DNA of 64,000 nucleotides from Hirundichthys speculiger (GCA_018398805.1 JAGFBZ010002153.1:62001-126000), one strand, 5' to 3'; shown: positions 27,001-44,836, counted from the stretch's first letter. A program made the numbers and translations. The notes: generated by a model from the letters alone, not told the origin.

Positions 27001-28390
27001 GGGTGGTGGTGGGGTGGGGGGTGGTGGGGGTGGTAGTGGTGGGGTGGGGGTAGTGGGTGGGTGGTGGGTGTGGGTGGGGGTGGTGGTGGTGGTGGTGTTG
27101 GTGGGTGGGGTGGGGTGGTGGTGGTGTTGGTGGTGTGGTGGTGGGTGTGTGGTGTGGTGGTTGGGTGGTGGGGGGGTGGTGGTGGGAGTTGGTGGGGGTG
27201 GTGGTGTGGTGTGCTTGTGGTGGTGTTGGTGGTGGGTGGTGGTGTGGTGGTGGTGGTGGTGGTGGGGGGATGGTGGGGTAGTGGTGGTGGTGGTGGTGTA
27301 GTGTGGTGGTGGTGAGTGGTGGTGTGGTGGTTGGTGGTAGTGGTGGTGTGGTGTGTGTGGTGGTGGAGTGGTGGTGGTGTTGGTAGTGGTGGTGATGGTG
27401 GTGGTGGTGTTAGAGATGAAGGGGGTGGGGGGGGGGTGCAGAGGACGGATCTGAGGGGCCAGATGGAGACGATGGACCAATAATGTGGATAAAACCAGAG
27501 ACGGTGACTGAGTTCAGGAAGACGAGTGAATCTGGAGACAGCTGAGGACGACGGATACCTGGACATCATCCTTCCATCAATCATTCCACTCATTCGTGCA
27601 TCCTTCCATCCATCCATCCACTCATTCGTGCATCCTTCCATCCATCCACTCATCCATCCTTCCATCCATTCATTCATTCGTGCATCCTTCCATCCATCCA
27701 TCCATTCACTCATTCGTGCATCCTTCCACTCATCCATCCATTCCATCCATTCATGCAGCCTTCAACTCATCCATCATTCCATCCACTCATTCATGCATCC
27801 TTCCATCCATCCACTCATCTGTGCATCCTTCCACTCATCCATCCATTCATCCATCTCTCTCCCCTTTACTTTGTCCCCGTGAATCAGCCGTATCACCGGA
27901 CTCAGTCAAACCGGGACTGGGGGGGTCAGTGAACCAGCTGTATAACCGGACTGAGTCAAAGCTCTCCGGGACTGGGGGGGGGTGTCAGTGAACCAGCTCG
28001 GTGTCATGATCCTGATCAGCAACACGACTGAGAAATCTGTCAAATCAGTGAGCGACAATCACCGCTTTTAAAGTGACTGCAGAGAAATAACTGAAATAAG
28101 ACTGAGAGCAGCAGTGGATCCAGGAACTAGACGGCTGCTGAGAGCCAGACTTTAACGTTGAAACGGTCCGGTAAACAATTAAAGACCTTCTACATTTGGT
28201 TTCTGGCTTCCACCCACTCGCTCCTCTTTAATTACACTTTAATCTGTTTACTCGTTATGAAACCGTCTTCATTAAGCTGCTTTTCAGAGTTACCTTTAAT
28301 AAACTCCGCTGCTCCCGGCGGCTCGTAGTCGTCAGAGACCCGGAACAGAGCGGACAGGACCGCGGAGTGCTTCACGCCCTCCACCGTCAT
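1451..28390 (-). CDS. cdc14a: CDC14A-type dual-specificity phosphatase, ten exons, 3' end off the left edge
   Basis: Ten minus-strand exons with GT-AG borders and matching phases give about 341 residues, the complete CDC14 catalytic core. Visible in order: [47 protein letters not shown], the acid loop [10 protein letters not shown], and the P-loop HCKAGLGRTG with the catalytic Cys and Arg of CX5R. The family removes phosphate from Ser/Thr-Pro sites; in vertebrates the A branch is tied to actin, centrosomes and cilia. FGNCTY, GYPLHAP and FLEE fit CDC14A better than CDC14B; which fish paralogue (aa or ab) cannot be told. The tail after FLEE lies beyond position 1. Exon 15451-15531 has one extra base. 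The start at 28390 is a choice; an in-frame ATG at 28603 and another possible first exon at 29767-29908 exist. rtca lies directly upstream on the same strand. Confidence 0.93.
1601..1876. repeat. 10-bp array of AGGTCA half-sites
   Basis: Twenty-seven copies of (GC/GT)AGAGGTCA begin a few bases upstream of the exon 10 acceptor, inside the cdc14a intron. Each copy has AGGTCA except one AAGTCA, spaced as AGGTCA-N4-AGGTCA. Confidence 0.95.
2106..2372. repeat. (TA)n/(CA)n microsatellite
   Basis: TATACATATACACATA-type repeat ending in a pure TA run at 2333-2372. Open frames of Tyr, Ile and Cys on both strands are repeat artefacts. Confidence 0.95.
2373..2460. repeat. end of a dispersed element
   Basis: TAGGGCTGTCAAAGTTAAAA followed by several GTTAACGCG blocks. 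This resembles the ends of the TAGGGCTGGGCAA elements at 5.3 kb and 23.8 kb, but only one end is recognisable here. Confidence 0.45.
2800..3592. repeat. TA, CT and mixed microsatellite tract
   Basis: Nearly 800 bp of (TA)n with ATAC interruptions, then (CT)n from about 3304 to 3500, then C- and TA-runs. Confidence 0.95.
3912..4358. repeat. 26-bp minisatellite
   Basis: About 17 copies of a unit containing GAGAGGACCTGGAGGTCTCA. Later copies change CAGCTGGA to CAGGTGTA, so variants are clustered. It lies in the cdc14a intron. Confidence 0.95.
4588..4690. repeat. GGAC/GGAT tetranucleotide repeat
   Basis: Short array of GGGA, GGAC, GGAT and GGACGGAC units 110 bp before cdc14a exon 9 on the plus axis. 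Confidence 0.85.
4803..5033 (-). CDS. cdc14a: cdc14a exon 9, catalytic domain
   Basis: Starts [19 protein letters not shown], carries [18 protein letters not shown] and the acid loop [10 protein letters not shown], and ends VAVHCK, so the catalytic Cys is the second-last residue. The P-loop is split by the intron (HCK / AGLGRTG). Phase 1 in and out; 231 nt. Confidence 0.96.
5427..6126. mobile_element. nested MITE with long terminal inverted repeats
   Basis: Ends GTATGGAGCCC…GGGCTCCATAC continue inward as matching arms (TTTGGGTCATAATTCA, GAGTCTATTATTATGAAA) for about 45 bp. The unoccupied site in the 23.8-kb copy (AACACATATTTAGTG) shows the insertion point, with ATAT repeated on both sides. 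Confidence 0.75.
6602..6967. mobile_element. nested short inverted-repeat element
   Basis: Starts CAGTCATGTAAAAAATGATT and ends with its inverse. The arms run about 70 bp (TAGACCACC, TTCTTCAGTTTCTTGTTC, CCTGGTAC) with few mismatches. Flanks share GTATAT. It has no coding capacity. Confidence 0.8.
7237..7324 (-). CDS. cdc14a: cdc14a exon 8
   Basis: Reads [18 protein letters not shown] then [11 protein letters not shown] plus one base. This leads into the second phosphatase domain. Donor GTGAGT. Confidence 0.95.
7485..7547 (-). CDS. cdc14a: cdc14a exon 7
   Basis: Twenty-one codons, [20 protein letters not shown] then E. Acceptor CTTCAG and donor GTGAGA; both borders phase 0. Confidence 0.95.
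7548..8949. other. cdc14a intron, no gene; small repeats
   Basis: Contains AGGAAGTTCC repeated at 7951-8001 and a GGACCA hexamer array at 8627-8688. Open frames at 8065-8590 show no recognised family and no exon signals. Confidence 0.6.
8950..12178. repeat. 3.2-kb 19-bp minisatellite
   Basis: About 170 copies of CTGCAGCTGTGACTCCAGC and variants (AACATACAG, CTACCTGCAG). Nearly every copy carries the E-box CAGCTG. It fills the intron between cdc14a exons 6 and 7. Minus-strand open frames here are repeat artefacts. Confidence 0.97.
12495..12561 (-). CDS. cdc14a: cdc14a exon 6
   Basis: Reads (R)[17 protein letters not shown] then QGIRK. Phase 2 junction upstream, phase 0 out. Donor GTGAGT. Confidence 0.95.
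12562..13464. other. cdc14a intron, nothing recognised
   Basis: Non-repetitive intron DNA; no exon, RNA gene or element ends seen. Confidence 0.55.
13465..14425. mobile_element. left-truncated copy of a hAT-like dispersed element
   Basis: From AATGAACAGATATTTATTTT to ATAGTTATCGTGGACC it matches 19899-20840 in the same orientation with few differences. The left terminal repeat seen in the other copy is missing. Confidence 0.8.
14426..15450. other. cdc14a intron, nothing recognised
   Basis: Plus-strand frames at 14711-15254 lack homology, splice context or codon evidence that I can recognise. Confidence 0.5.
15451..15531 (-). CDS. cdc14a: cdc14a exon 5, with a one-base frameshift
   Basis: Begins [17 protein letters not shown], exactly as in CDC14A. 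The family then continues GS..xYLPFR, but the sequence in frame reads [10 protein letters not shown]. Dropping one C of ATCTCCTGG (one of the two G at 15481-15482 on the plus strand) restores GSNASYLPF and gives phase 2, which the next exon (starting G GAC GCG) needs. The exon is 81 nt where 80 are expected. Splice sites are intact. An assembly indel is the simplest reading; a real frameshift allele is possible. Confidence 0.9.
15704..16127. repeat. 21-bp minisatellite
   Basis: About 20 copies of GATGATCCGGTTCAGGACCGT. Because 21 is a multiple of 3, each frame encodes a simple peptide repeat, which is not evidence for a gene. Confidence 0.95.
16240..17945. repeat. 1.7-kb CpG-dense minisatellite
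   Basis: Built from GGTCTGATCGTATC and GGTATC/GGTC sub-blocks, with a common 24-bp period. Each full unit has about four CpG. The middle (16500-17550) is scrambled and the two ends are regular. Confidence 0.95.
18005..18046. repeat. (GT)n microsatellite
   Basis: About 20 GT dinucleotides. Confidence 0.97.
18047..19192. other. cdc14a intron, no gene; 18-bp repeat
   Basis: Unique DNA except for three to four copies of CAGCATCTCAGGTGTAGT at 19114-19170, just downstream of exon 4 on the gene's strand. Confidence 0.6.
19193..19285 (-). CDS. cdc14a: cdc14a exon 4
   Basis: Thirty-one whole codons, [15 protein letters not shown] then [16 protein letters not shown]. Acceptor TGCAG and donor GTGAGT. 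Confidence 0.95.
19779..20850. mobile_element. hAT-like non-autonomous element
   Basis: Ends CTAGGGATGCACGATAAC and GTTATCGTGCACCGCTA are inverted repeats with inner GATAAC/GTTATC copies. The body is shared with 13465-14425. No open transposase frame remains. Confidence 0.75.
20851..21650. other. cdc14a intron, nothing recognised
   Basis: A short ATATA tract at 20890-20918; frames at 21013-21548 show no recognised family. Confidence 0.5.
21652..21916. mobile_element. short MITE ending ACACTCTCAGAAA
   Basis: Ends ACACTCTCAGAAA…TTTCTGAGAGTGT are inverted. The interior is made of GGTACA/TGTACC blocks. About 265 bp, no coding. Confidence 0.75.
21917..23581. other. cdc14a intron, no gene; homopolymer tract
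   Basis: A G-run of about 24 and a T-run at 22296-22350. A frame at 22572-22943 is unrecognised. Direct GACGGGTCAGGACCGACCC copies lie nearby at 23678 and 23708, beyond exon 3. Confidence 0.5.
23582..23657 (-). CDS. cdc14a: cdc14a exon 3
   Basis: Reads (N)[19 protein letters not shown] then LNKKLK, a CDC14 signature segment. Acceptor TGCAG and donor GTGAGT; phase 2 in, phase 0 out. Confidence 0.95.
23789..24932. mobile_element. cleaner copy of the TAGGGCTGGGCAA element
   Basis: Starts TTAGGGCTGGGCAACGATTT and ends TTAACTTGCCCAGCCCTA, with inner TTAATCGC/GCGTTAAC motifs. About 1.14 kb without a transposase. It is the reference for the nested copy at 5262-7095. Confidence 0.8.
25335..25425 (-). 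CDS. cdc14a: cdc14a exon 2
   Basis: Reads [20 protein letters not shown] then CTDDEFLYE, the conserved start of the CDC14 fold. Acceptor CTCAG and donor GTAAGT; phase 1 in, phase 2 out. Confidence 0.95.
25426..25949. other. cdc14a first intron, nothing recognised
   Basis: Unique DNA between exon 2 and the G-rich block. Confidence 0.5.
25950..27435 (+). repeat. 1.5-kb G-rich (GGT/GGGT)n tract
   Basis: Plus strand is almost only G and T, with countless runs of three or more G. It lies in the first cdc14a intron, so the pre-mRNA would be C/A-rich here. Open frames of Gly/Val/Trp or Pro/His/Thr are artefacts. Confidence 0.95.
27566..27862. repeat. CATC/CATT tetranucleotide minisatellite
   Basis: Repeats of CATCCATTCATTCGTGCATC and similar, in 4-bp steps. 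Confidence 0.93.
28294..28390 (-). CDS. cdc14a: cdc14a first coding exon
   Basis: The exon ends [10 protein letters not shown] plus one base before the donor GTAACT. This matches the position of the CDC14A N-terminus (…GACEFMKD before RLYFATLR). Phase 1 joins to the next exon to make Glu. I chose the ATG at 28390 (context GAGCC ATG A) because the 33 residues it gives are nearest to the short mammalian leader; the same frame stays open up to another ATG at 28603, which would add 71 residues rich in Arg and Lys. Confidence 0.7.
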
Positions 28391-28603
28391 GGCTCCGTCT
28401 AATTCCTGCTCCCAGAAAACTTTTCTGGTTTTGTTGTTGTTTTTCCTCCGCCAGCCGTTAGTGAGCTGGCGGGAGCCCGGGGAGGTGTTCAAAAACTTAA
28501 ATCTTCTCCTGCAGAGTTTTCCCATCCGTCCCGTCGCAGCGGAGCGTCTCTTGTTTTGATTTATTTCGTCGGTTTTAAACGGACGGCGCTCCCGGGTTAG
28601 CAT

Positions 28604-28760
28604 GTTAGCAGGTTAGCATCCTCGGACCCGCAGCGACTCGACGCTCCGAGACTCTCACGCTCCGGGAGACCCGATCCCTCTTTAAGACACGTTGCCACGG
28701 CAACGGGAGGCGCTCTCGCGGCGGCCGCAGCCAATCACCGTGCACAGGACGCGTTCAAGG
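28604..28760 (-). promoter_or_regulatory. probable cdc14a promoter, CpG-rich
   Basis: GC- and CpG-rich DNA just upstream of the first cdc14a exon. It holds a palindromic RFX-type X-box, GTTGCCACGGCAAC, at 28691-28704, a NotI-type GCGGCCGC at 28721-28728, and a CCAAT box on the plus strand at 28731-28735. No TATA box is evident. RFX sites of this form mark promoters of ciliary genes in animals. Confidence 0.55.
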
Positions 28761-28763
28761 ACC

Positions 28764-29766
28764 GCTGGGAAAACGTTAACTCAAACGGCAAAACAAGCTG
28801 CGTTTACTCAAAAGAAATGACAAACAACGGAGATTTTACACTAAAACAATCAAAAATATTCTGTCCTATGTATTTATTAATCTTGCACGTAAACTATGGA
28901 ATTTTATATATATAAAATATAATATTATAATAATTATTGTATTAACGCGTCATTTACATAATATCTTTTATATTTTAACTGACTACAGTAAATTTCTACA
29001 ACCATATAACCAAAACAGATAGTCAAATTGTGATTTTTCCTTACATAAAATTTTAAAAAAATGCAAATTTATATTGTTTATTTAATCTCAAATTTCACAA
29101 ATGATGAAATTTGAACATAAAAACACAACTTTATATCAAAAACGTTCGTCCTATAATCACGTCATTTGGTCACAAAACTAAAAACACCTCCAGCTCTGGA
29201 AACAGAAAAAAGTCTGAATCTTAGTTTAAGGTATCAAGTCGCAATTTGAATTTGTTTTTTTTTTTCTTAAACTGTCGTGATTAAAGGGACAAAGTTATAC
29301 CAGAGTTACAATTTTAAAGTCAATATTTTATGTCAAAAAGTCACAAGTTGACAAATCTTGAGATCTTCTCCAACAGACCCTTTTATTTTCCTTCTTTTAT
29401 TTGTTTACATGTAATTTGTGAACTGTTTAAGATGTTTTTTATTTTTAACTCAGATCAGTCATGAATCAAAAGTTGGTTTTATATCTGAATTATTTCTATA
29501 AATAATCTTTTAACACCAACTGTTACGATCACAACAGTAGAACTTTAATGATGCTAGAAAGGCTCATTTTAACCTTAAAACAGCCTTTTATAAACAGACT
29601 GTGATGTAATAAGAATTAAGACCAAAACGTCCTGAGACGTCCAGATGAATCCAGAAAAGTCAGGAAACAGAAATGTATAACAGGGTTTCCATGGTGATGA
29701 GTTCCTGTTATTCACACCTGAACAGGAGTTTGTTGTTTCCACCTGATCCTGTTAAGGTCGACTCAC
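28764..29766. other. AT-rich spacer, nothing recognised
   Basis: Lies between the cdc14a promoter and the putative alternative exon. No exon or element ends found. Confidence 0.5.
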
Positions 29767-29908
29767 CAGCGATCAGCGAGATCCAAACACGGTTCTGAGC
29801 TGCTCCTGGTCCTGGTCCGGGTCCAGGTCCTGGTCCCGGTCCAGGTCCCGGTCCCGGCTGGAGGATCGGGGGCTCGTCCTGGCTCATCCAGGCCCCGGTG
29901 TCCGCCAT
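29767..29908 (-). CDS. putative alternative first exon of cdc14a
   Basis: An ATG at 29908 opens MADTGAWMSQDEPPILQ, then about nine Gly-Pro pairs (from the GGTCC repeat at 29808-29862), then AAQNRVWISLIAG, ending in phase 1 at a good donor GTGAGT. The phase is exactly what cdc14a exon 2 accepts, giving [14 protein letters not shown], with a hydrophobic pattern like the CDC14B leader before RLCFA. It lies 1.4 kb upstream of the exon at 28294-28390 and 1.4 kb below the rtca stop. Seen: ATG, open frame, donor, phase. Inferred: use with cdc14a. It could belong to an unrelated transcript. Confidence 0.45.
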
Positions 29909-30074
29909 GCTGCAGGACGGCAAACAGACTGCAGGGAGGACGCAGGTGAGGCGAGGAGGCGTCAGGTGACCCGGGTCAGGTGACCCGGATCAGGTTCCCG
30001 CCGGTCCCAGCGGAGACGGAGGTGCGAGTTTCCAGCGAGCTCAGGTTTCAACACACATTTAGCCCTGAGCCGGA

Positions 30075-30905
30075 CCTCCAGCTGGACACCTGTACACCTG
30101 CACAGACTGGACACCTGTATTCCTGTACAGAGACTGGACACCTGTACACCTGCACAGACTGGACACCTGGATCAACTGGACACCTGTATACCTGTACAGA
30201 CTGGACACCTGGACAGAGACTGAACACCTGCACAGGCTGGACACCTGTACACCTGGACAGACCGGACACCTGGACAGACTGGACACCTGTACAGAGACTG
30301 AACACCTGCACAGACTGGACACCTGTACACCTGGACAGACCGGACACCTGTACAGAGACTGAACACCTGCACACCTGCACAGACTGGACACCTGGACAGA
30401 CTGGACACCTGTACAGAAACTGGACACCTGTATACCTGCACAGACTGGACACCTGGACAGAGACTGGAGACCTGTATACCTGCACAGACTGGACACCTGG
30501 ATCAACTGGACACCTGTATACCTGTACAGACTGGACACCTGGACAGAGACTGAACACCTGAACACCTGCACAGACTGGACACCTGTACACCTGGACAGAC
30601 TGGACACCTGTACACCTGCACAGACTGGACACCTGGATCAACTGGACACCTGTATACCTGTACAGACTGGACACCTGGACAGACTATACAGAGACTGCAC
30701 ACCTGGACAGACTGGACACCTGCACAGAGACCAGACACCTGTACACCTGCACAGACTGGACACCTGGATCAACTGGACACCTGTATACCTGTACAGACTG
30801 GACACCTGGACAGAGACTGGACACCTGAACACCTGGACAGACCATACAGAGACTACACACCTGGACAGACTGCACACCTGCACAGACTGGACACCTGCAG
30901 CAGGT
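30075..30905. repeat. CACCTG-rich minisatellite
   Basis: Mixed units of GGACACCTGTACACCTGCACAGACT and shorter forms, between rtca and cdc14a. Many CACCTG E-box cores. Confidence 0.95.
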
Positions 30906-30965
30906 GACTCCAGAGGGACGGAGGCCACAGAAGGTGCAGGTCCACCAGGTAAAGGTTTAACAGGA

Positions 30966-31321
30966 CCCCCCCCCCCCCCCCCCCCCCAGACCTTAATATT
31001 AATCTGAAGCCTTAATTAACATTTACAGCCTCAATGTGACATTTCATCTCAGTTTAATAAAAGATAATTTTAAAATCTAAAAGTCTTTGATCCTGAAATT
31101 AAATGAATCTAAAATTAGAGTCCAGATGGAAAAAGAAGTTAAGAAGTTAAAAAGTTAACGTCTGAATGTAGCAGATCAGTGATGAAAACGAAGAACAGAA
31201 ACGTGCTGCGTTGTTGGGAAGAGTTTTATTTATTCATTTATTACAGTATTTAAGGAGAAACCCTGAGAGACAGAAGCTAAGAGGGTCGGGGGGGTGGAGC
31301 TAAGCTACAGGTGAGGGGCGG
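30966..31321. other. rtca 3' flank
   Basis: A run of about 22 C at 30966-30987, then AT-rich DNA holding the rtca poly(A) signal. Confidence 0.7.
31225..31234 (-). terminator. rtca poly(A) signal
   Basis: On the minus strand this reads AATAAATAAA, two overlapping poly(A) hexamers about 90 nt after the rtca stop codon. Confidence 0.7.
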
Positions 31322-41437
<10,116 letters not shown>

Positions 41438-41570
41438 CTTCCTTCACAACAGTCGACTCGAACTTTCGCTCCAACAACAATGTCCTGCTGCTCTGAAGCT
41501 CCGGTACTTTTCCGACTGTTTTCTCTTGTTTACGTCGAGTTATACGTCATTACGTCAACCGCGTCACCCG
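41438..41570 (-). promoter_or_regulatory. rtca promoter region with paired CRE-like sites
   Basis: Directly upstream of the rtca ATG. TACGTCATTACGTCA at 41543-41557 (TGACGTAATGACGTA on the gene's strand) contains two overlapping ATF/CREB-type sites about 106 nt before the ATG. No TATA box is seen. The transcription start is not marked by sequence alone. Confidence 0.4.
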
Positions 41571-41639
41571 CTTTTCAAAATAGAGCGAGCTGAAGAGAGC
41601 AGCTATTCTGTGTGGAAAGCCGTTTTAACATAAAATAGT

Positions 41640-42215
41640 TAAACTGCATATGTATTGGAGATATCCATAATTCAATTCTTCCTATCCAAAAATAACATTT
41701 CAGATATTCACAACATCATTCTTACTAGGACAAATGACGTCACTTTTCCCATTCATGTGTATGGGGTTTGATATTACAGATAGTCGTAATCCATTAACAG
41801 ATATCCATAAGTCAAAATGCAGATATCTGCAACTGATTTACGACTATCTTTATTTCCATTTAAAGATATCTACAACATAATTTTGACATGTCGCAATTCC
41901 AATTCCAGATATCTCCAAACACTGTTAATTCAAGATATCTGCTTTTGTATATCAAGATATCTTAAATTGAATTTTACCTAGCCAGAATAACATTGTTGAT
42001 ATCTCTAACTGGAATTATGGATAGTCATAATTCATTTGTAGATATCTATCATCGGATTGAAGATATCTCGAAAGGAACTTTTATTAGAGATATCTCGTAT
42101 TCAGGACATCTTTAACCCTGATTCTTCCTCGTCAGAATGTAATTGCAGATATCTTGTATTAGCGTTTCGACTAGGCGAAATGACATTGCAGATATCTGTG
42201 AAAAGTGAGCGGGAA
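41640..42215. repeat. AGATATCT-rich repeat upstream of rtca
   Basis: About 20 copies of GATATC(T) with intervening CATAATTCAATT-type words in both orientations. Possibly an old MITE or satellite. Confidence 0.6.
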
Positions 42216-42278
42216 AAGAAAAGTGAAAAAGTGAGGCGGGGCTTGGTACCGAATCAAAGCCATTAAAACCGTGGACAT

Positions 42279-42400
42279 ATATACGCCGCATATATCTATA
42301 TATAGACGCCGCATCGAACGCTCCTCCCTACTGGCGCTGACGAGATTTGGGGCCGCCATCTTGGACCGGTCACCCGCTCCGCTCAGTGTTATTTGTTTGG
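42279..42400. repeat. GACGCCGCATCGAACGC repeat, copy 1
   Basis: About 105 bp matching 48107-48208 in direct orientation, and 49160-49240 partly in inverse. Contains GCCGCCATCTTGGACCGGTC, which includes the YY1-type AAGATGGCGGC on the minus strand (42352-42362). Confidence 0.8.
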
Positions 42401-42985
42401 CAGGTGTACCGTCAATGTATTTAATCATACCTCACGAAACGAACTGATTTTCACGCATTTTTTTCCTTTTTTTTCCTTATTAGCTATAATCTGACCAACA
42501 TCTCAATCTGTCCCCTGTTACATTTAAGTAGGCTATTATATTGTTTTGCATAGATGTCATTTTGGACAAAAGCGCAACCGTAACTGTATGAGGTGTAGGC
42601 GATGATAGGAATTTTCCAAATCACAGATTATAAGTATGATAGAGAAGCAGAAACAGATAGTGACGGTAAAGGTATTTTAATCAATTGAAGATCTCTATCT
42701 CTCGCTCTCTCTCTCTCGCTCACACACAGCATTCCTTCACAATACTCGCTTCCATCATCACTTGAAGGTGAGGATGTTAAAAAAAATCTGTGAGCGCGAA
42801 CTCTCTGTACTCCTTTGTGTAGTCATGGCCCTGCTTTCCCATGAGGTCTAGCAGGCAAGGCGTAGCTATGATCCTAGAAAAAAGAGGGATGAACATAGTT
42901 TGAGTAATGTTTCACATCACAAACATCACTTTGACACCACTAGTTTATGGCCCACATTCTTCTTTCTTTCTATACATCTTTCCAT
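42401..42985. other. nothing recognised
   Basis: Short CT/GC microsatellite at 42687-42726; otherwise unique. Confidence 0.5.
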
Positions 42986-43120
42986 CTATCTGATGTTTAA
43001 AGTAGAAATATTCACATCATTAGGCTGAGGTTGTGAGGTCATTTCCTGATAATGCTGAGAGGGCATGGACAGGTTTTCTTTCGCCCTTTTGGAGGTAGAC
43101 GTAGTCCTGCCAGTTTCCAA
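42986..43120 (-). CDS. THAP-domain gene, last exon
   Basis: After acceptor TTTTAG it reads LETGRTTSTSKRAKENLSM, PSQHYQEMTSQPQPNDVNIS, TLNIR and TAG. Phase 0 joins the THAP exon at 43237. No domain beyond THAP is seen, so the protein would end about 45 residues after it. Confidence 0.5.
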   Translation of the reverse strand: METGRTTSTSKRAKENLSMPSQHYQEMTSQPQPNDVNISTLNIR

Positions 43121-43236
43121 CTAAAATGAAGCATAATACATAATACAACATAAAGGAATAAGTGTCTCAAGCTGCCCTGTGATTACTAGAATATTTACAT
43201 ATATGAATGCTAACAGCCTTATGATGATGCACCTAC

Positions 43237-43429
43237 TCTTTGGAGGTGAACTGGGAAACTGAAGACCGATGGAACAACACCGTCTTTAAGTTGGACAATC
43301 TGACTCGTCCTGTCGAAATCGTCCTGCTTAAAATGTTGACTGCAAAGGACCGAAGAAGCACTTGCGGTGAAACCATCTCTTCTCACGGCAACTTCCCATT
43401 TCTTCCTCACATTTGTGTCCTTGGGAAAC
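43237..43429 (-). CDS. THAP zinc-finger exon (C-terminal part of the domain)
   Basis: Reads FPKDTNVRKKWEVAVRRDGF, TASASSVLCSQHFKQDDFDR and TSQIVQLKDGVVPSVFSFP, VHLQR. The CSQH is the CxxH pair of the C2CH zinc site, and FDRT…VPSVF…P is the THAP end. THAP proteins bind DNA; many in fish come from P-element-like transposons. The donor is GTAGGT (phase 0) and the acceptor GAAG. The first exon with the CxxC pair was not found, so this may be a gene fragment within transposon-derived DNA. Confidence 0.7.
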
Positions 43430-43784
43430 CTTCAGAATGAAAATTTGATAGTCTACACAAAAACATTTCACAAAGGAGGGCAAGCTTATTTTCTTCCTTC
43501 ACATTCCTTAGATCCTCAATTCAATCTCCTATTTTTATGCATATCTGTTGATAATTAAAGTTGCTGAAATTGTTTGCCATTTGACCATTATTTGTCACGA
43601 TTTCCACATGAGTTGTGTTTAAAAAAAAAAAAAAGAAAGAAAGAAAAAAAAGCCCTATGGAAACTCCCCATAGGACTCTTGGTTATCCAAAATGCATACT
43701 GACTATCAAATGCTTACTGCATATGAACCCTTGTGTGGAAGCACAAGCGGGAAGGTATTTTTTATTTAATTTGACATATTTGTC
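43430..43784. other. nothing recognised
   Basis: A-rich stretch at 43620-43650; the first THAP exon was looked for and not found. Confidence 0.45.
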
Positions 43785-44150
43785 AGGGTTTGGGGTGTAG
43801 TGAGGACTCAGGTGCAGGAAGAGATGAGGGAGGCAGCCAGGTGCAAGAATAAAGGATTTAATAAATAACCAAAATGGTACAAAATTTACAGGGACTGATA
43901 CTGAAACAGAACAGGGACACAACAGACATGAACTGGGGCAGCGACGAAAACGATCTGGCAAAGATCAACGAAAACCAAGGGGTATATATAAGCTGAGGGA
44001 CAAAAACCAAATGAGGAACAGGTGATGCAGACAATGATTAACTCAAACCAGGTGTGACAGGGGACCAGGAAGAGCAGCAGGAAAAACTGAACGAAGGAAG
44101 ACTACAAAACCAAAAACCAAGGACACAAAACCCCTCAGATCATGACAATA
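43785..44150. repeat. dispersed repeat
   Basis: TCAGGTGCAGGAAGAGATGA…CAAAACCCCTCAGATCATGACA. A and C-rich, no frame. It reads like a common fish dispersed repeat, but I cannot name the family. Its right end overlaps the 44.1-kb duplication. Confidence 0.4.
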
Positions 44151-44836
44151 TTAAGATTAATCAGACAATATAATGCAATATAGGCTACAGAGTGACATTG
44201 AAAAACATAGCAATAGCATATAGCAATATAATTTTCTTCAATAGCAATTCTTGTGTCAGTTGTAATCTAAGTCAGTGTTATGGAATATGACTTATCAAGT
44301 CTCAGTTCATAGCCGGGTGAACAATAAACATACTGTAGCATTGTTAACTGCCATTAGCATAGCGTCGTTTCATTAACGTTACGGTAACAAAGGATCCTTG
44401 CTCCTTCTCAACTCTGGTAATATTCAATGAACAAAATACAACCAATATTATAGTAACCCACTGAGCAATAGACGTCTCGTTTAAGTTCACACACGAAATT
44501 CGCCCGTCTATAATCGGTCTATATTAACGCAAAGCGATCATTAATTAAGTCTTCATGTTGTGTTTTGTTGCAGAAACAGTCTTAGTTCTTATCTTGATGG
44601 GTGTCTGGACCCTGGACCAGTTCAGATACGTCCAAACACCTGAAGCTCATCACTTCACAGTAAATGTCTGAATTTGTAAAAAAAAAAAAAAAAAAAAAAA
44701 TACAGACTGGTATTTTTTTAAAGGCTCATATTTCCTTTTTCTGGACTTTGTGTAAAATAATCAATAAACAGGAACTAATTTGGTCCTTTTCTTGTTGTAG
44801 TTGGATGACCAGTGATCCCACTGCAGCTACATGTTT
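44091..44836. repeat. duplicated block, copy A
   Basis: Matches 48361-48803 (from ACGAAGGAAG to TTAACGCAAA) and then 49381-49669 (from GATCATTAAT to ACATGTTT). It is continuous here and ends where the piggyBac element begins. Confidence 0.9.

Noticed and set aside
26604..27746. 380-codon minus-strand frame rich in Pro, Thr and His
   Set aside because: It is the complement of the (GGT)n block, with no domain or splice context.
30048..30674. Cys/Val/Gln/Ser-rich minus-strand frames of about 200 codons
   Set aside because: They translate the CACCTG minisatellite; several frames are open equally.
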